A stretch of DNA of 64,000 bases, taken from the IMG/VR virus record IMGVR_UViG_3300043568_002650, positions 1 to 64,000 of that record, one strand, 5' to 3'. The translations under genes were made by a program, and so were the position numbers. Below the pieces are notes generated by a model. It was given only the letters and a program-made list of their open reading frames with translations, was not told where the DNA came from and did no database searches. This document shows positions 1 through 9,147 of the stretch, piece after piece. The stretch's first letter is position 1. The number at the start of each line of letters is the position of its first letter. This DNA comes from a virus.

Positions 1-615
1 ATTGAAACTGATTATGACTCTATTTATGTATATGATGGAGCAAATGGATCAGCTCCTTTACTTGCAACTCTAACTGGTACACTCTCCCCAATAGAATATA
101 TTGCTACTAATTCCGCTGGCCAATTAACTATTAGATTTGTAACTGACTTTTCAAATATAGGAATATGGGCTGGATTTGAGGCTACTCTAACGATGGTTAC
201 TCCTTTACCTGTTGAATTAATATATTTTGATGGTCAGGAATATCCTTCATTTAATATATTAAAATGGTCAACTGCATCTGAACACAATTCAGATTACTTT
301 AAAATAGAAAGAAGCAGTGATGGTATTACGTGGAGTAATATTGGCACTTCTCTTGCTTCGGGTAATAGTAGTACGGTAATCCACTATACTTATCTAGATA
401 CATTTAATGAGTACACTATCCATTATTATAGACTTGTCCAAGTAGATTATGACGGTCAATCTAAAACATACGATCCTATTTTATTAGATAATACTAGATC
501 CTTTAAAACTGTAATTAAATACATTAATACGTTAGGACAGGAGGTCGATGCGACGACTAAAGGGTTATTAATAAAAGTATATGAGGATGGCAGTCTAGAA
601 AAAATATACAATTAA
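1..615 (+). CDS. CUB-like / T9SS-type C-terminal protein, 5'-truncated
   Basis: Open from base 1 in frame, so the gene starts upstream of the window. Residues about 1-63 read like the end of a CUB domain (YDSIYVYDG, then a hydrophobic strand and GFEATL). Next comes a segment typical of Bacteroidota secreted proteins (PLPVELIYF ... LKWSTASEHNSDYFKIERS). The tail (NTLGQEVD ... YEDGSLEKIYN) resembles a type A T9SS sorting domain. Inference: a surface-binding virion protein, perhaps a fibre or adhesin, partly derived from host secreted proteins. The late promoter at 616 belongs to the next gene. Confidence 0.7.
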   Translation: METDYDSIYVYDGANGSAPLLATLTGTLSPIEYIATNSAGQLTIRFVTDFSNIGIWAGFEATLTMVTPLPVELIYFDGQEYPSFNILKWSTASEHNSDYFKIERSSDGITWSNIGTSLASGNSSTVIHYTYLDTFNEYTIHYYRLVQVDYDGQSKTYDPILLDNTRSFKTVIKYINTLGQEVDATTKGLLIKVYEDGSLEKIYN

Positions 616-630
616 GATAAATAATAAAAA
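616..630 (+). promoter_or_regulatory. late promoter box
   Basis: GATAAATAATAAAAA, a close match to the T4 late box TATAAATA; the ATG of the next gene is 11 nt downstream. Confidence 0.75.
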
Positions 631-641
631 AGACTTAGTTT

Positions 642-2465
642 ATGTCGAGTTTAACACTAAACGAGAGTCAGATTCAGCAATTAGACGCATTAAATTCAGT
701 ATTTGAAGCAGCTGAGCCTAGACTTTCTAAGATTCTTACCTTTGATAACTTAGTAAATGAGGCACATGCCTTAAGAGTAATTGAATCAAATATTCCAGAA
801 AGTTTACGATTTGACCTTCATCTAGATATGATATTAGGTGAAAGTAGTTATAATATTGCTGATTACTATCGATCACTCTCTAATGGGACAAACTATATTT
901 TAGAGGCAGCTCGAAAAGTATTACCTGATTCTCCATCAATCACTGAATCTATTGAGAGTCTTAAAGAGTACTTAGGTTCTTTACTAAATGAGGAGTCATT
1001 AACTTTAGGTATGCCAACCGATGTTATGTCAATGGCCGCTCCATTAAAGCCACGAAGTGGAGGTTTTTGGGGAACACTTAAAAGCCTATGGAATGCCGTT
1101 ACTGAAGGAGGATCAGTTATAGGAATTATTCATTTTATAATCGATATTATTGGTTTAGTTGGTGACTTTATCTTTCCGGGAGTAGGTGTAGTTGCCGACA
1201 TTATCAATGCAATTATTTATGCTATTCGTGGAGAATGGTTAATGTGTGCAATCTCAGTTATTGCAGCAGTAGTTATTGGAGCCGGCGATGCTCTAAAACT
1301 CGTTAGATTTGCGGCTAAGCCTGGACAAAAAGTATTAACTACTCTTGCAAAAGAAGGAGGATCTAAACAGGCAGCAGAGATGTTGGCAAAAATGCCAGCC
1401 AAAGAAAAAGGAGGAGTTATTAAACTTCTTACTGGAATTTTTGGAAATCTTGGTGGAGCTCTAGGAAAAGCTACTTCTCTATTTGGCCAGTTTGTTTCAG
1501 CATTCGGTAAAGTCACAAGCTACATTCCTGGATTAGGCGGAGCTTTAAAATGGATATTTGATGGGCTTGGTAAAACGTTAACTAGTTTTGGAAAAAAAAT
1601 GTCACTATGTAGTGCTAACTTTAAATTAGCAACATCTGCTTCTAAAAAAGCGGCAGCTACCGCCGTTGATGCTACACTTAAGGGCGGAGGAGACTTTGTA
1701 TTTGATGGTCCTTGGGTAAAAGTATTTAATAAAGAGGGAAAACAGGTAGGTAAGTATCCTGCTAAACAGTTTGAAAAGATCTCAGGTGAAGCTCTTGCTG
1801 AAATAACAGCTAAAAAGGCTGGTTCAAAGGAAGCATCTAAGATTCTATATAAGAATGGTGATGATGTTGCTAAAGTGACTAAGACTTTAGAAAGTCCAGC
1901 AGTTCAAGCATCTATGAGAAAGAGAGCATATGCTTTCTTTGATACTACGTCATTTTGGAAAGGATCTAAAAGACTATTCAACATAAAAAATCTTTCATTC
2001 TTTATTGGTAAACAAATCTATAAAATAATTCATAAAACTGATTGGACTGATGGTAAAAAAAATAAGTGGTCTAAGCGAGAAGTTGAAGGTCACGGCAACG
2101 GCGCAATGAATGATTGGATTGGCGATAAGATAAAGGAAGAAGGAAAACAGGATAAAATATTAATACTTGATTCATCTGATCAAGAAGTAGTAGACCGTGT
2201 AACAGATTACCAAAATCATTTTGCTAAGCTCAATAACGAGCGTAGTGTAATGCAGGTAGTCACTAAACAGTATGACAAGAATGGTCCAGGTGCAGAATTT
2301 GCAGATTTCTTTGATCAAGTCGCAAAAGGTGAAGTTACACGAGGTGGAGCCGGTGATATGGTCGATCATACTATAGCAGATGAACTAAACGTCAAATCTA
2401 AACTTACTGAGAGTGTCGCTACGCTAGTTAGAAAAGTATCAAATTTTTCAGATTTTAATAGATGA
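642..2465 (+). CDS. large virion-associated protein with hydrophobic core
   Basis: 607 aa, first gene after a late promoter. Residues about 165-225 form several hydrophobic helices with glycine/proline turns (GDFIFPGVGVVADIINAIIY), resembling the pre-toxin hydrophobic module of polymorphic toxins and large phage internal proteins. The C-terminal third is charged (KWSKREVEGHGNG; ILILDSSDQEVVDRV). No catalytic motif is evident. Late promoter and neighbours suggest a structural or ejected protein; a membrane-inserting role at infection is inference. It overlaps the next gene by 4 bp (ATGA). Confidence 0.6.
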   Translation: MSSLTLNESQIQQLDALNSVFEAAEPRLSKILTFDNLVNEAHALRVIESNIPESLRFDLHLDMILGESSYNIADYYRSLSNGTNYILEAARKVLPDSPSITESIESLKEYLGSLLNEESLTLGMPTDVMSMAAPLKPRSGGFWGTLKSLWNAVTEGGSVIGIIHFIIDIIGLVGDFIFPGVGVVADIINAIIYAIRGEWLMCAISVIAAVVIGAGDALKLVRFAAKPGQKVLTTLAKEGGSKQAAEMLAKMPAKEKGGVIKLLTGIFGNLGGALGKATSLFGQFVSAFGKVTSYIPGLGGALKWIFDGLGKTLTSFGKKMSLCSANFKLATSASKKAAATAVDATLKGGGDFVFDGPWVKVFNKEGKQVGKYPAKQFEKISGEALAEITAKKAGSKEASKILYKNGDDVAKVTKTLESPAVQASMRKRAYAFFDTTSFWKGSKRLFNIKNLSFFIGKQIYKIIHKTDWTDGKKNKWSKREVEGHGNGAMNDWIGDKIKEEGKQDKILILDSSDQEVVDRVTDYQNHFAKLNNERSVMQVVTKQYDKNGPGAEFADFFDQVAKGEVTRGGAGDMVDHTIADELNVKSKLTESVATLVRKVSNFSDFNR

Positions 2466-3310
2466 AATTAAAAAATTTTAAAAGTTACTCAAGTCACTAT
2501 TCAAAGGATCCAAAAAACTTTGAAAAAAGGATTGCTCTTGCCTCAACTGGTGGGGAGTCTCCATTATTTGATAACTATTCAACCTTTGAGGATACTCTAA
2601 GTATCGAAAAATCAGTTCCTGTCATAATTTGGGGTAATTTTAAATTTTCAAATATTAATGAAAATTTCTGTAGCGTAGTATATAACCAAAAAAATATTCC
2701 AACTAGAGACGAAATATCATCTGCTTTTCAAGAAGAGGACTTTATTCCAAATATAGTAAAGGATCGATCTTCAATAAAGAAGATGAAATTTCCAATCGTT
2801 GGGGTTTCCGGTGAAGACGAAGAGGAATTTAAAACATACGGACAATTTAAGAAATCTGAGAAATTCTTCAATCACTTTAGAGAAAAATTAACACCTACTT
2901 CTAGATTTGAAATATTAGTAGTGGATGATACACCAGTTCATGCACAAAAGAAGATTGCTAATACTCCATTTGATATTGACTTAAGTCGATGGAAACACCT
3001 AGGTGAAGCTGAGTCAATCTGTAAAAAGATTCACTCTAAATATTCTCCTGAATTCTATATCGTAACTGTTCTTGAAGCTAATGGAAAAATCTATCTTGAT
3101 TCAATTACTAGAAATGTAAATCTTACACCAGTGCAGAGCGTAAAATTATATGAATCTGCATATCAAAAATATTATGAAACTAGTCTACCTTCGTGGTTTA
3201 GAAAAAAGACATTTGACGATCATATAAAACCATACTATACTAAAAAGTATTATGATACTCTGCTATTTAAACCTACTGGAGTAATCGATTACCAGAAATA
3301 CTTAGATTAA
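2462..3310 (+). CDS. hypothetical late protein
   Basis: 282 aa, translationally coupled to the upstream gene through ATGA. It begins MKLKNFKSYSSHYS, resembling the first part of the capsid-targeting N-termini seen nearby but without the Asn-Glu. Mixed alpha/beta composition, no membrane segment, no recognised domain. Probably a virion or assembly protein by position. Confidence 0.6.
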   Translation: MKLKNFKSYSSHYSKDPKNFEKRIALASTGGESPLFDNYSTFEDTLSIEKSVPVIIWGNFKFSNINENFCSVVYNQKNIPTRDEISSAFQEEDFIPNIVKDRSSIKKMKFPIVGVSGEDEEEFKTYGQFKKSEKFFNHFREKLTPTSRFEILVVDDTPVHAQKKIANTPFDIDLSRWKHLGEAESICKKIHSKYSPEFYIVTVLEANGKIYLDSITRNVNLTPVQSVKLYESAYQKYYETSLPSWFRKKTFDDHIKPYYTKKYYDTLLFKPTGVIDYQKYLD

Positions 3311-3340
3311 TAATTATCAAACATAACTCTAAAGATAACA

Positions 3341-3835
3341 ATGTTAAGTTTTAACGACTTTTTAAACGAAAAATGGGGAGAGGACATTCAATTAAAAGAG
3401 CGTCGTGCCGTCGGTATTGTAGTGTTATGGAATAACCGAATACTCTTGATCCATCCAACTAATTCATCGTGGAAGAAATCTACATGTGGAATACCTAAAG
3501 GTAAGCTTGAACAGGGCGAAGATTTTTTAGCTGGCGCTCTTAGAGAACTTGAAGAAGAGACTGGAATAAGATTAGACGCGTCTCAATTGGATCCAGAGCA
3601 ACACAAAATTGATTTCTATAATCACAAGAATGAAGTCGATGGTCACTTAATATATTTTGTTTGCGAGATTATGGACCTCTCAGAAATAGGCCTGGTATCT
3701 GACCGACTACCTAAAAGTCAACTTCAATTAGAAGAGGTAGATTGGGGTAAATTTGTCACCGCGGAAGAAGCATATCCAATTATTTCTAGAAATCAAATGA
3801 TCATTCTAGATAGACATCTTACTCTAAATAAATAA
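3341..3835 (+). CDS. Nudix hydrolase with capsid-targeting-like N-terminus
   Basis: 164 aa. A complete Nudix box lies at residues 54-76: G54, E60, then RELEEETGI from R68, matching GX5EX7REUXEEXGU, so it should hydrolyse a nucleoside diphosphate linked to another group with Mg2+. The N-terminus MLSFNDFLNE matches the F-x-x-F-x-N-E signal shared by many late proteins here. Inference: the enzyme is packaged in the head and released into the host, where it might act on nucleotides, RNA caps or signalling nucleotides; the substrate is unknown. Confidence 0.85.
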   Translation: MLSFNDFLNEKWGEDIQLKERRAVGIVVLWNNRILLIHPTNSSWKKSTCGIPKGKLEQGEDFLAGALRELEEETGIRLDASQLDPEQHKIDFYNHKNEVDGHLIYFVCEIMDLSEIGLVSDRLPKSQLQLEEVDWGKFVTAEEAYPIISRNQMIILDRHLTLNK

Positions 3836-3841
3836 CTAAAA
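3827..3841 (+). promoter_or_regulatory. late promoter box
   Basis: AATAAATAACTAAAA overlaps the stop codon of the Nudix gene; the GTG start of the next gene is 13 nt downstream. Confidence 0.55.
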
Positions 3842-3853
3842 TACTTTAATTTT

Positions 3854-5233
3854 GTGAGTTTACTTAATTTCAATACATGGCATAGTTTAAATGAAGCAGT
3901 TACATTTGATAAGAGTGCAAATTATGCAGATAAAACATTTGGTTATCCAGTAGGAGCAGTAGATACAACTAAAGTTTTTCTAGGCGGGACTGGTAGTGAT
4001 TGGGGCGGTAGCATGCAACGAGCTCTATGGTTTGCGAGAACAGCAGACGATTGGGCAAAGTCAAATGGAAAAAATGGAAGTCTAATCAGCTCTCAAAAAA
4101 GATCTAGGGTCTTGACTGCTTCCGGTAATACCTCAGACCACTATAAAGGAAACAATAATACATATGCAGTAGATATTGCTGCTTCTGGAACAGAAGGTGA
4201 TACTTTGCTTGCATACATAATGGAAAAGTTTGGGCATCCTGAATATAAAGGAGGTTCATGGTTTAATATCACAATTGATGGCTATCGATATCAAGTAGGA
4301 TGGAAAGTAAAAAACCATTTTGACCACATTCATGTTGGTGTAAAGAGGACAGTCGGTGAAAGAATAGAATCAGCAGTTAATAAAGTAAAGGAGTCGCTAG
4401 GTGCAAAGCTAGTAAAAAATCCAAAGATTGCCGAATGGTTAAAGAAAAACATACCTAATGCAGTGACTAGTGAAAAACTTGATAGTATTTTAGCGGCTGA
4501 TCCTAAGACATTTGAATGGTTCAAAAGGACCTTTAACTTAAATGATGCTGGTGATTCACTAGTCTCGACTGACCTGACTACTGCAAATATAAAATCTAAT
4601 TATACTGGAGAAAAAGCAACCAACATTAATTTATTAGTTAATGAAATAACTGCTCTTGGCGTCACCAATAAATATGCAATAGTCGGTATGTTATCTACTA
4701 TAGGCAAGGAGAGCGGATTTGTTCCTAAGAATGAGATCCCATATAAGTCAACCAGTAATGCACGAATTCGAAAAATATTTGGATCCAGAGTAAAAGGATT
4801 AACTGACGATGAGTTAACTGCCCTAAAAAACAATGATATTAAGTTTTGGGATCGAGTATATGGATCAGATGATCCTACTGGAAAGTCACAACAGTATGGA
4901 AATAATAATCCTGGAGATGGAGCCAAATACTTAGGTCGAGGTTTTAATGGAATTACATTTAAAAGTAACTATAAAAAATATGGTGATGCAATCGGAATGG
5001 ATCTTGTCGCTAATCCTGAATCTCTAAATGATCCAGCAGTTGCAGCAAAGGCTGCCGTAAAATTCTTGTTAAATGGACTAAAAACCAAAGGTATTGACCC
5101 AAATAGTTTTACTGATAAAAAAGATGCTATTCATGCATTCGTACAAGTAAACGCTGGGCTTGGTTCAAATATCGAAGGTTCTGAGACTCTTGCAAATGCA
5201 ATAAAAGTATCAGATAATTTTAATCTAGCCTAA
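3854..5233 (+). CDS. two-domain cell-wall hydrolase: M15-like peptidase plus GH19-like lysozyme
   Basis: 459 aa from a GTG start (SLLNFNTWHSLNEA keeps the capsid-targeting pattern). Domain 1 (about 35-165) has the zinc ligands of LAS/M15 peptidases: SDH at 94-96, AVD at 105-107 and HFDHIHVG from H155. Domain 2 (about 255-455) has GH19 chitinase/lysozyme features: KESGF with the catalytic Glu, then GRGFNGITFKSNYKKYG. It probably cuts both peptide and glycan bonds of peptidoglycan. The targeting N-terminus and late promoter suggest a virion-borne entry hydrolase; the free endolysin is the separate gene at 28263. Confidence 0.8.
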   Translation: MSLLNFNTWHSLNEAVTFDKSANYADKTFGYPVGAVDTTKVFLGGTGSDWGGSMQRALWFARTADDWAKSNGKNGSLISSQKRSRVLTASGNTSDHYKGNNNTYAVDIAASGTEGDTLLAYIMEKFGHPEYKGGSWFNITIDGYRYQVGWKVKNHFDHIHVGVKRTVGERIESAVNKVKESLGAKLVKNPKIAEWLKKNIPNAVTSEKLDSILAADPKTFEWFKRTFNLNDAGDSLVSTDLTTANIKSNYTGEKATNINLLVNEITALGVTNKYAIVGMLSTIGKESGFVPKNEIPYKSTSNARIRKIFGSRVKGLTDDELTALKNNDIKFWDRVYGSDDPTGKSQQYGNNNPGDGAKYLGRGFNGITFKSNYKKYGDAIGMDLVANPESLNDPAVAAKAAVKFLLNGLKTKGIDPNSFTDKKDAIHAFVQVNAGLGSNIEGSETLANAIKVSDNFNLA

Positions 5234-5278
5234 AACCTGAACAGATTATTTAGTTTAATACTCTAAAATATTAAACAT

Positions 5279-5770
5279 ATGTCTGAAGAAACAATCAACA
5301 TCGAAGAACAAGAAGTATTAATCGAAGATACTCAATCTGAAACTATGCCAGAATCTGAAGGAGTGGTAGAAGAACCTCAAGCCGAACTTAGTGAATTAGA
5401 TAAAGCCATTCAAGCTAGAATGGGTCATTTTGCTATCAATATTTCACCAGCTGACCTGAAATATATTAAGAACTTGCTAAATAACAAGATCGAATGGAAA
5501 GGTCCAAATGAGGCTTATTTAATGCTAATGGCTCTTCTCTCTATCTCTAGCGAGCTTAAGGAGAGAGATTCATCATCAAATGAAAGATTACAAGTACAGT
5601 TGCCTTCAACTACCTTAGAATCAATCAACTTCTTCTTAAATCGTGTTACTGGTAAAGGCGAAGAATCTGCACATAGACTGTTCGCAGTGTCAATGTTACT
5701 TCGACCATCAATGGAAGAAATTAAAAAACTTGACGAAACTATCGAAAAGTTACAATCTGAGGAAAAATAA
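5279..5770 (+). CDS. hypothetical acidic late-region protein
   Basis: 163 aa. The first 45 residues are strongly acidic and Glu/Gln-rich; the rest is helical, ending in a charged helix (EIKKLDETIEKLQSEEK). It lies between the cell-wall hydrolase and the acidic core-like genes, and no clear late box was seen before it. Possibly scaffold- or chaperone-like; not recognised. Confidence 0.55.
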   Translation: MSEETINIEEQEVLIEDTQSETMPESEGVVEEPQAELSELDKAIQARMGHFAINISPADLKYIKNLLNNKIEWKGPNEAYLMLMALLSISSELKERDSSSNERLQVQLPSTTLESINFFLNRVTGKGEESAHRLFAVSMLLRPSMEEIKKLDETIEKLQSEEK

Positions 5771-5781
5771 ATCTATCCTTA

Positions 5782-5796
5782 GATAAATAATAAAAA
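5782..5796 (+). promoter_or_regulatory. late promoter box
   Basis: GATAAATAATAAAAA, 12 nt before the ATG at 5809. Confidence 0.75.
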
Positions 5797-5808
5797 AGTT
5801 TATTAAAG

Positions 5809-6153
5809 ATGAAAGTAAAGAACTTTGCAGGATTTATGAAAACGCGCAAAATGAATGAGAACGAGGAATATTCAGAAAACCAATATGGTACTGATGAATA
5901 TGGCGATGGCGAGTTCGAAGCAGGTATGTATGGAGCTAATCCAGAAGACGAAGAAGAGCCAGAAGAGGGTGCTGAAGAAGGTGCTGAAGAAGGTGAAGAA
6001 GAGTTGACAATGGAAGATCTTAAAGCGATGATTGACGATCTTACTGAAAGAGTTAAGAAACTTGAGCCAGAAGAGGAAGAAGAACCTGAAGAAGGAGAAG
6101 AGGGAGCTGAAGGCGAAGAAGATGCTGAAGGCGAAGCTGAACCTGCCGTATAA
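5809..6153 (+). CDS. acidic prohead-core-like protein
   Basis: 114 aa. The N-terminus (MKVKNFAGFMKTRKMNENEE) has the F-x-x-F ... N-E pattern. The rest is extremely acidic (runs of E with A, G and P) around a helix LTMEDLKAMIDDLTERVKKL. Composition, own late promoter and targeting-like start recall the small acidic prohead core proteins of T4 such as gp67. A near copy of the helix occurs in the next gene (MKALIDDLTERI), so the two are paralogues. Confidence 0.6.
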   Translation: MKVKNFAGFMKTRKMNENEEYSENQYGTDEYGDGEFEAGMYGANPEDEEEPEEGAEEGAEEGEEELTMEDLKAMIDDLTERVKKLEPEEEEEPEEGEEGAEGEEDAEGEAEPAV

Positions 6154-6180
6154 TTCATAAATCACTTAATTAAGAAACTA

Positions 6181-6206
6181 AAGCGAATGGAAACATTCGC
6201 TTTTTT
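6181..6206 (+). terminator. intrinsic terminator
   Basis: AAGCGAATG / CATTCGCTT hairpin with a GAAA loop, then a T run. It ends the 5809 transcript and rules out an ATG at 6187 as the next start. Confidence 0.9.
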
Positions 6207-6221
6207 AGTTTATCCAAATAA

Positions 6222-6236
6222 GATAAATAATAAAAA
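6222..6236 (+). promoter_or_regulatory. late promoter box
   Basis: GATAAATAATAAAAA, 13 nt before the ATG at 6250. Confidence 0.75.
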
Positions 6237-6249
6237 CATTCTAAATAGA

Positions 6250-6567
6250 ATGAAAGTACATAATTTTACTCAATTTATAACTTCTCGTAAAACTAACGAA
6301 AACTCAGATCTTGACTGGAGTGATAAAAATTGGAGCGACCGAGATATTGAAGGAGTAAATCCACCTAACTCTGGTTTTGAAGGAACCAGTGCAGAAAAAA
6401 TGGACTATACTGCAGGTGATTATGGTGAAACTGGCGAGAAAGATGCACTATTCGATGAAGAAGAGGATCCAATTAAAATTAAAGAGGGCATGGAAAATAT
6501 GAAAGCCTTAATTGATGATCTTACTGAAAGAATCAATATGCTAACCAAGAATAAAACTACTAAATAA
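6250..6567 (+). CDS. acidic core-like protein, paralogue of 5809 product
   Basis: 105 aa from ATG 6250, chosen because the in-frame ATG at 6187 lies inside a terminator and upstream of the late promoter. N-terminus MKVHNFTQFITSRKTNEN matches that of the preceding gene, and the helix MKALIDDLTERINML is shared. Acidic middle with aromatic residues. Probably a prohead core or internal head protein. Its stop overlaps the next ATG by one base. Confidence 0.6.
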   Translation: MKVHNFTQFITSRKTNENSDLDWSDKNWSDRDIEGVNPPNSGFEGTSAEKMDYTAGDYGETGEKDALFDEEEDPIKIKEGMENMKALIDDLTERINMLTKNKTTK

Positions 6568-7004
6568 TGAGCCAGTTTGTAAGAAATAAAAGAGTATTAC
6601 TATTCGAAGAGCACTGTAGAAAGAATGACATTGATGGTAAAGAGGTAGACGCTAAGATCTCAGGTGTACCACTAAAGTTAGTAGTTGCTTCAACTCCTCA
6701 AAGTCAAATGAAGGGATATAGCGATTCTAAAGCATCTCCCAGTGGAGATAATGGCATGCTCTTTGTATACGATGATGATCAGCCGCTCTCTTTTTGGATG
6801 AAGGGAGTAAAATTTGGACTTGATATTATCTTTTTTGATACTAATATGCAATATATTGATCACCATGCCATGGAACCTGGACATGAAGTAGAAGAGAGGA
6901 ATCTTCCTAAATATCAGTCAAAGCAACCTGCCAGATTTGCAGTTGAGCTTCCTTCAGGTTGGTGTGAAAAAAACATGGACTCTGATTGTAAACTTTCTTT
7001 TTAA
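6567..7004 (+). CDS. DUF192 family protein
   Basis: 145 aa. Family signatures are visible: GMLFVYDDDQPLSFWMKGV, LDIIFFD, and near the end ARFAVELPSGW. DUF192 proteins are small, mostly beta proteins of unknown function found in bacteria and phages. No signal peptide, so probably cytoplasmic. It starts on the stop codon of the preceding gene (TAATG), suggesting translational coupling. Confidence 0.75.
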   Translation: MSQFVRNKRVLLFEEHCRKNDIDGKEVDAKISGVPLKLVVASTPQSQMKGYSDSKASPSGDNGMLFVYDDDQPLSFWMKGVKFGLDIIFFDTNMQYIDHHAMEPGHEVEERNLPKYQSKQPARFAVELPSGWCEKNMDSDCKLSF

Positions 7005-7032
7005 TTTAGTACTTTAACTAAAAGGAAAAACT

Positions 7033-8337
7033 ATGCTCCATACAGAAGACTTTCGAGAACTCCGAGAATTTGTCAATGAGATGAATTCGTCTAATTCTAC
7101 TAATCATAAAGTAGAAGTCCTTACGAAATACCAATATCATCCATTTATTAAACGAGTCCTATTCTATACGTATCATCCGTATTGGAATTTTGGATTAACC
7201 TCAGCCAATCTTAAAAAGCGCGAAGATCTTATTGCACCATCTGAAGTGTATGATGATCTCTTCTTAATGCTTGATGATTTTAATGAGCGGCATATGACTG
7301 GTCACTCTGCAATTGAGGCAATGAATCGCTTTATTAAAGATTATGAAGCATGGTCTGACCTAATTTATCAAATAATTGATCGTAACCTTGAGACCCGAGC
7401 AACAGTTACCTTAATCAATCGAGTTAATCCCAAGTTTATTCCAACTTTTGATGTTGCCTTGGCTCATGATGCAGCTAAAGTAAAAGGTGTCAATATTTTT
7501 GATGGTACCTGGTTTGTTTCCAGAAAATTGGATGGAGTGCGATGTATCTGCTTTGTTCATGGTGATGATGTGAGATTCTTTTCACGTAATGGTAAAGAGT
7601 TCCTGACCTTAGGAAAGGTAGCAGAGGAAATTAGACGCTTAGGGATCACTGACCTAGTATTGGATGGTGAATTATGTCTCATGAATGAAGATGGCTCAGA
7701 TGACTTCCAGGGAATCCTGAAACAAATACAACGTAAGGACCATACTATTGAGAATCCAAGATACCAAATCTTTGATATCCTGCAGGCTGGCGAATTTGCA
7801 GGTGATGATGAGTCTCCTCTATTTTCTACCCGAATCGATTGTAGAGAACACTGGTTAGGCGACTTAAAATCATCAACTATCTTGGAGATGCTGCCTCAAG
7901 TCAGAATTAAAGATGAGGATGCTCTAGAGGAATTAAAAGCTCAATCTAAAGATTCTAATTGGGAAGGACTAATTGCTCGACGAGATACCAACTATTCTTC
8001 AGGTCGGTCAAAACACATGCTTAAGATCAAAGAGTTTTTTGATGCTGAATATGTTGTTACTGGCTTGATTATGGGACCACAAAGGGTGATCGTTAATGGT
8101 AAAGAGGTTGAGGAGGACATGTTAAGTGCAGTCACAATAGATCATAAAGGTTCTCAAGTTCAAGTAGGAAGTGGTTTCACCATAGAACAACGTCGTCACT
8201 ATTACCGAAATATTGGAGAGATTATGGGAGCAACGATTACAGTTCAATACTTCGAGGAAACAACTGATCAGCATGGCAATAATTCCCTAAGATTTCCAGT
8301 ATTTAAAGGGAACCATGGAAAAACTCGTAGTATATAA
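7033..8337 (+). CDS. ATP-dependent DNA ligase
   Basis: 434 aa. Nucleotidyltransferase motifs are in order: motif I KLDGVR with the adenylated lysine K165, motif III-like FSRNGKEF and LDGELCL, motif IV EGLIARR, motif V MLKIKEFF, then an OB-fold-like tail. It seals nicks in phage DNA during replication and recombination. An N-terminal helical extension of about 120 residues precedes the catalytic core, as in several phage ligases. ATG 7033 follows an A-rich stretch with AAAGGAAAAA. Confidence 0.9.
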   Translation: MLHTEDFRELREFVNEMNSSNSTNHKVEVLTKYQYHPFIKRVLFYTYHPYWNFGLTSANLKKREDLIAPSEVYDDLFLMLDDFNERHMTGHSAIEAMNRFIKDYEAWSDLIYQIIDRNLETRATVTLINRVNPKFIPTFDVALAHDAAKVKGVNIFDGTWFVSRKLDGVRCICFVHGDDVRFFSRNGKEFLTLGKVAEEIRRLGITDLVLDGELCLMNEDGSDDFQGILKQIQRKDHTIENPRYQIFDILQAGEFAGDDESPLFSTRIDCREHWLGDLKSSTILEMLPQVRIKDEDALEELKAQSKDSNWEGLIARRDTNYSSGRSKHMLKIKEFFDAEYVVTGLIMGPQRVIVNGKEVEEDMLSAVTIDHKGSQVQVGSGFTIEQRRHYYRNIGEIMGATITVQYFEETTDQHGNNSLRFPVFKGNHGKTRSI

Positions 8338-8341
8338 TACT

Positions 8342-8635
8342 ATGTCATTCAATAAGAAAAGAATACCTGAATTAGCTGAATTAAAACAAAATCACTCAGT
8401 ATTAGGAGATAGTTATCTTGAGCAATTTAGATCATGTGATGCCCTAATCGGCCCAATTGATTCTGGAAAATATTTAGATGAATTTTTTAAATCTAAAAAT
8501 CCTGACTCTATTTCACAAGTACTCTCTCTTCTTATTGAGGCAAAGGAATTACTTCTTAATCGAGGAAGTTCAAAATACATGGATGATTTTAATAATCTAC
8601 AGGAAGTAATTAATTCAATAACAAATAAACAATAA
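8342..8635 (+). CDS. hypothetical protein
   Basis: 97 aa, helical and charged. ATG 8342 is preferred over ATG 8315, which would overlap the ligase by 23 bp. No recognised domain; co-transcribed with ligase and the small genes behind it. Confidence 0.5.
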   Translation: MSFNKKRIPELAELKQNHSVLGDSYLEQFRSCDALIGPIDSGKYLDEFFKSKNPDSISQVLSLLIEAKELLLNRGSSKYMDDFNNLQEVINSITNKQ

Positions 8636-8638
8636 ATT

Positions 8639-8839
8639 ATGTATTACATCGCAAAAGTAAAGTTTGAGACAATTGATGATCAAACCGGAAGACCAAAAAA
8701 GATTTACGAACAATATCTAGTAGATGCTGGATCGATCTCGGAAGCCGAAGAGCTACTAAAAGAAAGATTTAAAGATTCTATTGCTGAGTTTTCAGTAGTG
8801 AGTGTAGTTGAGTCCAAAATCATGGGAATCGTTAAGTAA
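8639..8839 (+). CDS. hypothetical small protein
   Basis: 66 aa, beginning MYYIAKVKFETIDDQTGRPKK. The pattern (beta strand, then EQYLVDAGSISEAEELLKERF, then strand) resembles small phage proteins of the type 'YLVDA.S..EAE', common in T4-like genomes, function unknown. Three bases separate it from the genes on either side. Confidence 0.6.
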   Translation: MYYIAKVKFETIDDQTGRPKKIYEQYLVDAGSISEAEELLKERFKDSIAEFSVVSVVESKIMGIVK

Positions 8840-8841
8840 GT

Positions 8842-9147
8842 ATGAAAAAGATGCCAACCAAAGTCGCAGAACGTGTCTATGATGTGTTGTGCAAGTTTGC
8901 AGAAGCGAATCCGAATCACTATGAAAAGGAGACTTTCATTTTTCACTTCGGTGTCTTAAGTACAACGTCGTCAACCTATAAACTTAACTGCATGGATGAT
9001 GCTCAACGAACATTCCATTGTAGTTCTACTGGAAAAATGAGAGTTGATGGAACCAATTCAGGTAAAGTCAATGGAATACTATGGAAAATGTCCGAAGAGC
9101 TAATGTCAAAAAACATTGAACCTGATGCAATTTCAAGTACCGATTGA
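8842..9147 (+). CDS. hypothetical protein
   Basis: 101 aa, soluble, with two Cys (C37-like KLNCMDD and THFHC region). Not recognised. Its 3' end overlaps the next gene by 23 bp in another frame, typical of this packed operon. Confidence 0.5.
   Translation: MKKMPTKVAERVYDVLCKFAEANPNHYEKETFIFHFGVLSTTSSTYKLNCMDDAQRTFHCSSTGKMRVDGTNSGKVNGILWKMSEELMSKNIEPDAISSTD

Noticed and set aside
5739-6158. Ser/Pro-rich minus-strand frame
   Set aside because: It is the complement of the Glu-rich core protein gene; low-complexity shadow.
6187-6250. Longer start for the 6250 gene
   Set aside because: That ATG lies in an intrinsic terminator and upstream of the late promoter.
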